Shown piece after piece: positions 60,589-64,000 of a stretch of DNA of 64,000 nucleotides. The first letter of the stretch is position 1. Each line of letters opens with the position of its first letter. The DNA lies in contig NZ_JBHLUA010000002.1 of the NCBI RefSeq assembly GCF_042433895.1, positions 133,483-197,482 of the forward strand. The letters run 5' to 3'. The notes beneath the pieces are model-generated. The model was not told where the DNA came from and ran no database searches. It saw only the letters and a list, made by a program, of their open reading frames with translations. This stretch comes from Mesonia maritima. Its GTDB lineage: Bacteria > Bacteroidota > Bacteroidia > Flavobacteriales > Flavobacteriaceae. Both the position numbers and the translations under genes were made by a program.

Positions 60589-62796
60589 ATGAATAAAACC
60601 CTAATTACATTACTGATAATTGTTTCTTTAAGCTGTCAAGGACAAAAAAACGAAAAATTCAACCTCGGATTTGAAAAACAAACAGACCAAGAATCACTTT
60701 CCGATGGATGGTTCAAATGGGGCAATTATAAACTAGCAATAGATTCAGTTGCTCACTTAGGGGAAAAATCTGGCAAAATCACTTCAGATAAAGCAGGGAG
60801 TTCTTTTGGAAGTATAGCATATAAAATTCCAGCAAACTATCAAGGAAAAAAAATAAGACTTGAGGGTTTTATGAAAATTAAAAATGTGGAAGATGGATTT
60901 GCAGGTTTGTTGTTGCGAATTGACGGTAATGGAGGTACGTTGGTATTTGATAATATGCAAAATAGAAATATTACAGGAACAAAAGATTGGCAGAAATACA
61001 CGATAACACTTGACTATCCCGAAAATGCGCAGAATATTTACATAGCGGGGATTTTATCGGGAAAAGGCGAAGCTTGGTTTGACGATTTTACTTTATCAAT
61101 TGATGGTAAAAATATTCAAACACTAAAAGAAGTAGAGAAAAAGTTATCTAAAGTACATCTCGATAAAGAATTTGATAATGGATCTTTAATTGAGCTTTCA
61201 AATTTGACCAATAAAAAAATAGAACAACTTGAATTATTAGGCAGAATTTGGGGTTTTCTTAAATATCATCACCCTAAAATTGCGAAAGGGAACTACAATT
61301 GGGATTACGAGCTCTTTCGGTTTTTACCAAAATACATTAAGGCAGAAAACGCTATAGAACGAGATAGGTTACTCGTTGAATGGATTGACACATTAGGAGA
61401 AGTAAAAAAATGTACAAAATGTAAGCCAACAGATGAAAATGCTTTTCTAAAACCTGATTTGGAATGGATTAACAATCAAAGTGCAGAATTGAAAACCAAA
61501 CTGCTCTACATTTACAATAACCGTTCACAAGGCAAACACTATTATATTGAAATGACTGCGAATGTTGGCAACCCCGAATTTAAAAATGAAAATCCCTATT
61601 CAAATATGCCTTACCCAGATGATGGCTTTAGACTATTATCACTTTATCGGTATTGGAATATGATAAACTACTTTTTCCCATACAAACACTTAATGGATGA
61701 AGATTGGAATAAAAAATTAAAAGAATACATTCCGGTATTCATCAATGCAAAAAACGAATTGGAATACGAATTGGCAACAATTCAAATGATTAGTGATATT
61801 CAAGACACACACGCAAATCTATGGGGAGGAGCAGATAAAATTGATGAATGGAAAGGCTCAAACTATCCACCAATTCACGTTCGTTTTATCGAAAATCAAT
61901 TGGTTGTCACAGATTATTATAACCAAGAACTAAAAAACGAAATTGGATTAGAAATTGGTGATGTAATTACTAAAATAAACGGCAATGCTATTGATAAAAT
62001 CATAAAAGAAAATTCTCGCTATTATCCGGCTTCAAATAAACCGACAAGACTGCGGAATATTTCCGAAGACATTTTACGTTCAAATTCAGATAATATTAAA
62101 ATTGAGTTTGTTTCAGCAAATTCTACCCCACAAACAAAGACCCTAAAACTATACCCCAAAGATAGTCTTGACATTTATCGCTGGTACAGAAAAAGTGATG
62201 AAAAATCTTTTGAAATGTTAGCCGATAATATAGGCTATGTTACGCTTCAAAATATTAAAAAGGAAGATATTTCAAAAATAAAGAATGAATTTAAAGACAC
62301 AGAGGGAATCATCATCGACATTCGTAATTATCCGTCAACTTTTGTTCCTTTTAGTTTAGGTTCTTATTTTGTTTCCTCATCCACCCCATTTGTAAAGTTT
62401 ACAAACGGAAATATTGATAACCCAGGCGAATTTACATTTACCAAAAGTTTAAAGATTCCAAGTCGAGGTAGAACTTATAAAGGAAAACTGATTGTTCTGG
62501 TCAACGAATTATCCCAAAGTCAAGCAGAATATACTTCAATGGCATTTAGAGCAGGTGATCATACTACCATCATCGGAAGTACAACCGCGGGAGCAGATGG
62601 GAATGTTTCAGCTATTTTACTTCCCGGTGGGCTAAGGACCATGATTTCTGGTATTGGAGTAAATTACCCGAATGGAGACGAAACTCAACGAGTTGGCATA
62701 ATACCCGATATAGAGGTTCAACCAACCATTGAGAGCATAAGAAATGGAAAAGATGAACTGCTTGAAAAAGCGATAGAAGTAATATTAAATAAATAA
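60589..62796 (+). CDS. S41-family peptidase lipoprotein
   Basis: This 735-residue lipoprotein (lipobox SLSC) has a carbohydrate-binding-like beta domain (about 25-165), a helical domain (about 190-330), a PDZ-like segment (about 440-510, GLEIGDVITKINGNAIDKI) and a C-terminal tail-specific protease fold (about 550-735). The catalytic segment ELSQSQAEYTSMAFRAGDHTTIIGSTTAGADG contains the serine expected of S41 peptidases. These act on periplasmic or surface proteins. It is 79 bp downstream of the broken hydrolase gene. Confidence 0.9.
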   Translation: MNKTLITLLIIVSLSCQGQKNEKFNLGFEKQTDQESLSDGWFKWGNYKLAIDSVAHLGEKSGKITSDKAGSSFGSIAYKIPANYQGKKIRLEGFMKIKNVEDGFAGLLLRIDGNGGTLVFDNMQNRNITGTKDWQKYTITLDYPENAQNIYIAGILSGKGEAWFDDFTLSIDGKNIQTLKEVEKKLSKVHLDKEFDNGSLIELSNLTNKKIEQLELLGRIWGFLKYHHPKIAKGNYNWDYELFRFLPKYIKAENAIERDRLLVEWIDTLGEVKKCTKCKPTDENAFLKPDLEWINNQSAELKTKLLYIYNNRSQGKHYYIEMTANVGNPEFKNENPYSNMPYPDDGFRLLSLYRYWNMINYFFPYKHLMDEDWNKKLKEYIPVFINAKNELEYELATIQMISDIQDTHANLWGGADKIDEWKGSNYPPIHVRFIENQLVVTDYYNQELKNEIGLEIGDVITKINGNAIDKIIKENSRYYPASNKPTRLRNISEDILRSNSDNIKIEFVSANSTPQTKTLKLYPKDSLDIYRWYRKSDEKSFEMLADNIGYVTLQNIKKEDISKIKNEFKDTEGIIIDIRNYPSTFVPFSLGSYFVSSSTPFVKFTNGNIDNPGEFTFTKSLKIPSRGRTYKGKLIVLVNELSQSQAEYTSMAFRAGDHTTIIGSTTAGADGNVSAILLPGGLRTMISGIGVNYPNGDETQRVGIIPDIEVQPTIESIRNGKDELLEKAIEVILNK

Positions 62797-62871
62797 AAAC
62801 CTGTATAAGCATTATGCATTGGGCGAAAGTGATAAAGTGTAATCGTAACTATTGCCATTAATTCTAAGAAA

Positions 62872-63336
62872 ATGACGAAGTCGATAATAATAATTCTTTT
62901 TTTAACCTTTCTGAAATTTAGTTGTTCAGAAATAAATCAAAGCGAAGATAAAATTGCCAAATTATAAATTCTACGCGCTGAAAATGATAGTTTACGTAAA
63001 ATTGTTACAGATATTCAAACTAAATATGTTTTTGATAGCATCTCGTTTAGAGAAATTTATGGAAAAGAGAATACCTACGAACGGAATGCGGAATTTAGCG
63101 TAGAGTTACTTGTTGTAGGATACAATCCAAATAAGAGTTATTTTGTGAAGTATGATAGTATTGTTGACAGAAAAAAAATAAATCCAGATACTCTAAAACA
63201 GCGTAACGGAGGATTTAAATACAAAACGAGGTTGACAGAAAAAGATAATATTATTAGAATTGATATGAATGTTGAAAATGAATACGGAAAAAAGAAAAAA
63301 GGAACTTTGCTCGAAACAATACGGACAAATAACTAA
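62872..63336 (+). pseudogene. Lipoprotein gene interrupted by an in-frame stop
   Basis: ATG 62872 opens a lipoprotein signal (IIIILFLTFLKFSC) and SEINQSEDKIAKL, then TAA at 62965-62967. The same frame continues without interruption from the following codon (ILRAENDSLRKIVTDIQTKYVF ...) to TAA at 63334-63336. The only break is this one codon, so a single nonsense mutation is the simplest explanation. The family is unknown. Confidence 0.6.
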
Positions 63337-63377
63337 GACCAACAACTCATAAAATGGTCACATTAAAAAATTATTAT

Positions 63378-63897
63378 ATGAGATTAATTTTAGTATTAAC
63401 GCTGCTTGTTAGCTCCATTTGTAATGGACAAAATAAACCATATCAAACAATTGAAGTCGATACAATACTAGAAAAAAATTCGCCTACTAACCTTGACTTA
63501 GAAAAACATCAGTTATTTATTGATACTACTGCAAATTCTAACTATCACAAGGTATTAAGCAACAGGAAAACTCAAAAATATGAAACCTGGACAGTTATTC
63601 GAAAATTAGCTGATAATCAATTTGTAATATACGATAGATCAGATGGGATGGATCCTATTATTCAATTGAATAACAAAAAACTTATATTTGATGGGGTTCA
63701 TGAGCAAACAACATATAAAATTGAATCTAAAAAAATTATAAATGATAAAATCGAAATTACCATTCGTGAAAATAACAGAAGTTTTAAAAATATAGAAATA
63801 AAAAAATCTAACTCTTCCAATGTTTCAGTAATAAGGTTTTATGGTAAAAAAAATTATGAGTTTTACTATTGGATAACCAAAATTGAGAACATTACGC
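63378..63897 (+). CDS. Exported protein of unknown function, apparently cut by an IS element
   Basis: ATG 63378 starts with a signal peptide (MRLILVLTLLVSSICNGQ) followed by a beta-rich region (YETWTVIRKLADNQFVIYD, DGVHEQTTYKIESKK, YYWITKIENITL). About base 63898 the sequence changes to an IS end, and the frame continues only as read-through into it. The original C-terminus is lost or lies past the window. No function is recognised. Confidence 0.55.
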
Positions 63898-64000
63898 TGA
63901 AGGCTTCCCTGTTTTTCATACAGTTTAAAAATCAACTATTTTTAAGTTATGAAGAAAAGCAGATTTACAGAAGCACAAATAATTGCAATGCTTCAACAGT
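63898..64000 (+). mobile_element. Left end of an IS3-family insertion sequence
   Basis: The sequence from 63898 starts TGAAGGCTTCCCTG, an IS-end-like sequence beginning with TGA. About 50 bp later a transposase OrfA start follows. The right end is past the window. The boundary position is inferred from where the upstream gene loses sense. Confidence 0.6.
63949..64000 (+). CDS. IS3-family transposase OrfA (3' partial)
   Basis: ATG 63949 starts MKKSRFTEAQIIAMLQQ, the conserved N-terminus of the OrfA helix-turn-helix protein of IS3-family (IS51/IS407-type) elements. Only 17 residues are inside the window. Confidence 0.85.
   Translation, partial: MKKSRFTEAQIIAMLQQ

Noticed and set aside
1..64000. 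CRISPR array
   Set aside because: No regularly spaced repeat-spacer pattern was found. The 33-bp repeats at 9.4 kb are adjacent without spacers and are coding.

Overview
The window looks like a Flavobacteriaceae (Bacteroidota) chromosome segment. The evidence is an AT-rich composition, Bacteroidota-type -7 boxes (TAnnTTTG), a type IX secretion (T9SS) C-terminal signal, a PID-CTERM protein, HYC_CC_PP proteins, and a Tra/RteC conjugation set of the CTnDOT type. No rRNA, tRNA or CRISPR was recognised.

Layout. (1) 1-11.3 kb is part of an integrative conjugative element. It holds traE, F, G, a DUF4141 (VirB5-like) gene, J, K, M and N on the minus strand, a lipoprotein, the end of an AbiEii-type toxin, a peptidoglycan amidase, an initiator/ATPase pair, an excisionase-like HTH gene and rteC. 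The initiator gene carries four 33-bp tandem repeats followed by an AT-rich stretch, the same architecture as phage lambda ori inside gene O. (2) 11.3-14.7 kb holds an MFS exporter and a CopB-type (CPH) copper ATPase. (3) 14.7-29.1 kb is a long minus-strand metabolic and stress block. It encodes PRPP synthetase, AMP/thymidine phosphorylase, a beta-CASP nuclease, an ATP-cone/Mrr nuclease, two UspA proteins, an SDR, phosphofructokinase, class I aldolase, archaeal-type GAPDH, an APC permease, NDH-2 and an AlbA_2 membrane protein. (4) 29.1-50.7 kb is a large copper/silver resistance region: HMA proteins, two P-type ATPases counting the one in region 2, a CusA/TolC/CusB tripartite pump, a multicopper oxidase fused to a CopB-like barrel, a four-helix copper-storage protein, DUF3347/DUF305 proteins, a permease, an ion channel, and three paralogous regulators that fuse an HMA-like domain to an AraC-type HTH. 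(5) 50.7-52.3 kb is a non-coding junction with a probable small RNA and terminator, an integrase remnant and structured DNA. (6) 52.3-64 kb looks like host chromosome: a 1524-residue T9SS surface protein with a PID-CTERM partner, a TPR/HTH membrane regulator, an S41 peptidase, two broken genes, and a gene that appears interrupted by an IS3-family element at the right edge.

How it may work together. The copper genes export, oxidise and sequester copper/silver in the cytosol and periplasm, probably under the HMA-AraC regulators. The metabolic block offers a transferable set of glycolytic, nucleotide-salvage and respiratory enzymes. Because several differ in type from the usual bacterial housekeeping forms, I infer they may act as stand-ins when metal or redox stress disables the host enzymes. 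The most noteworthy items are the lambda-like origin, a cloverleaf-like leader before cusA, the HMA-AraC regulator family and the metabolic spare set.
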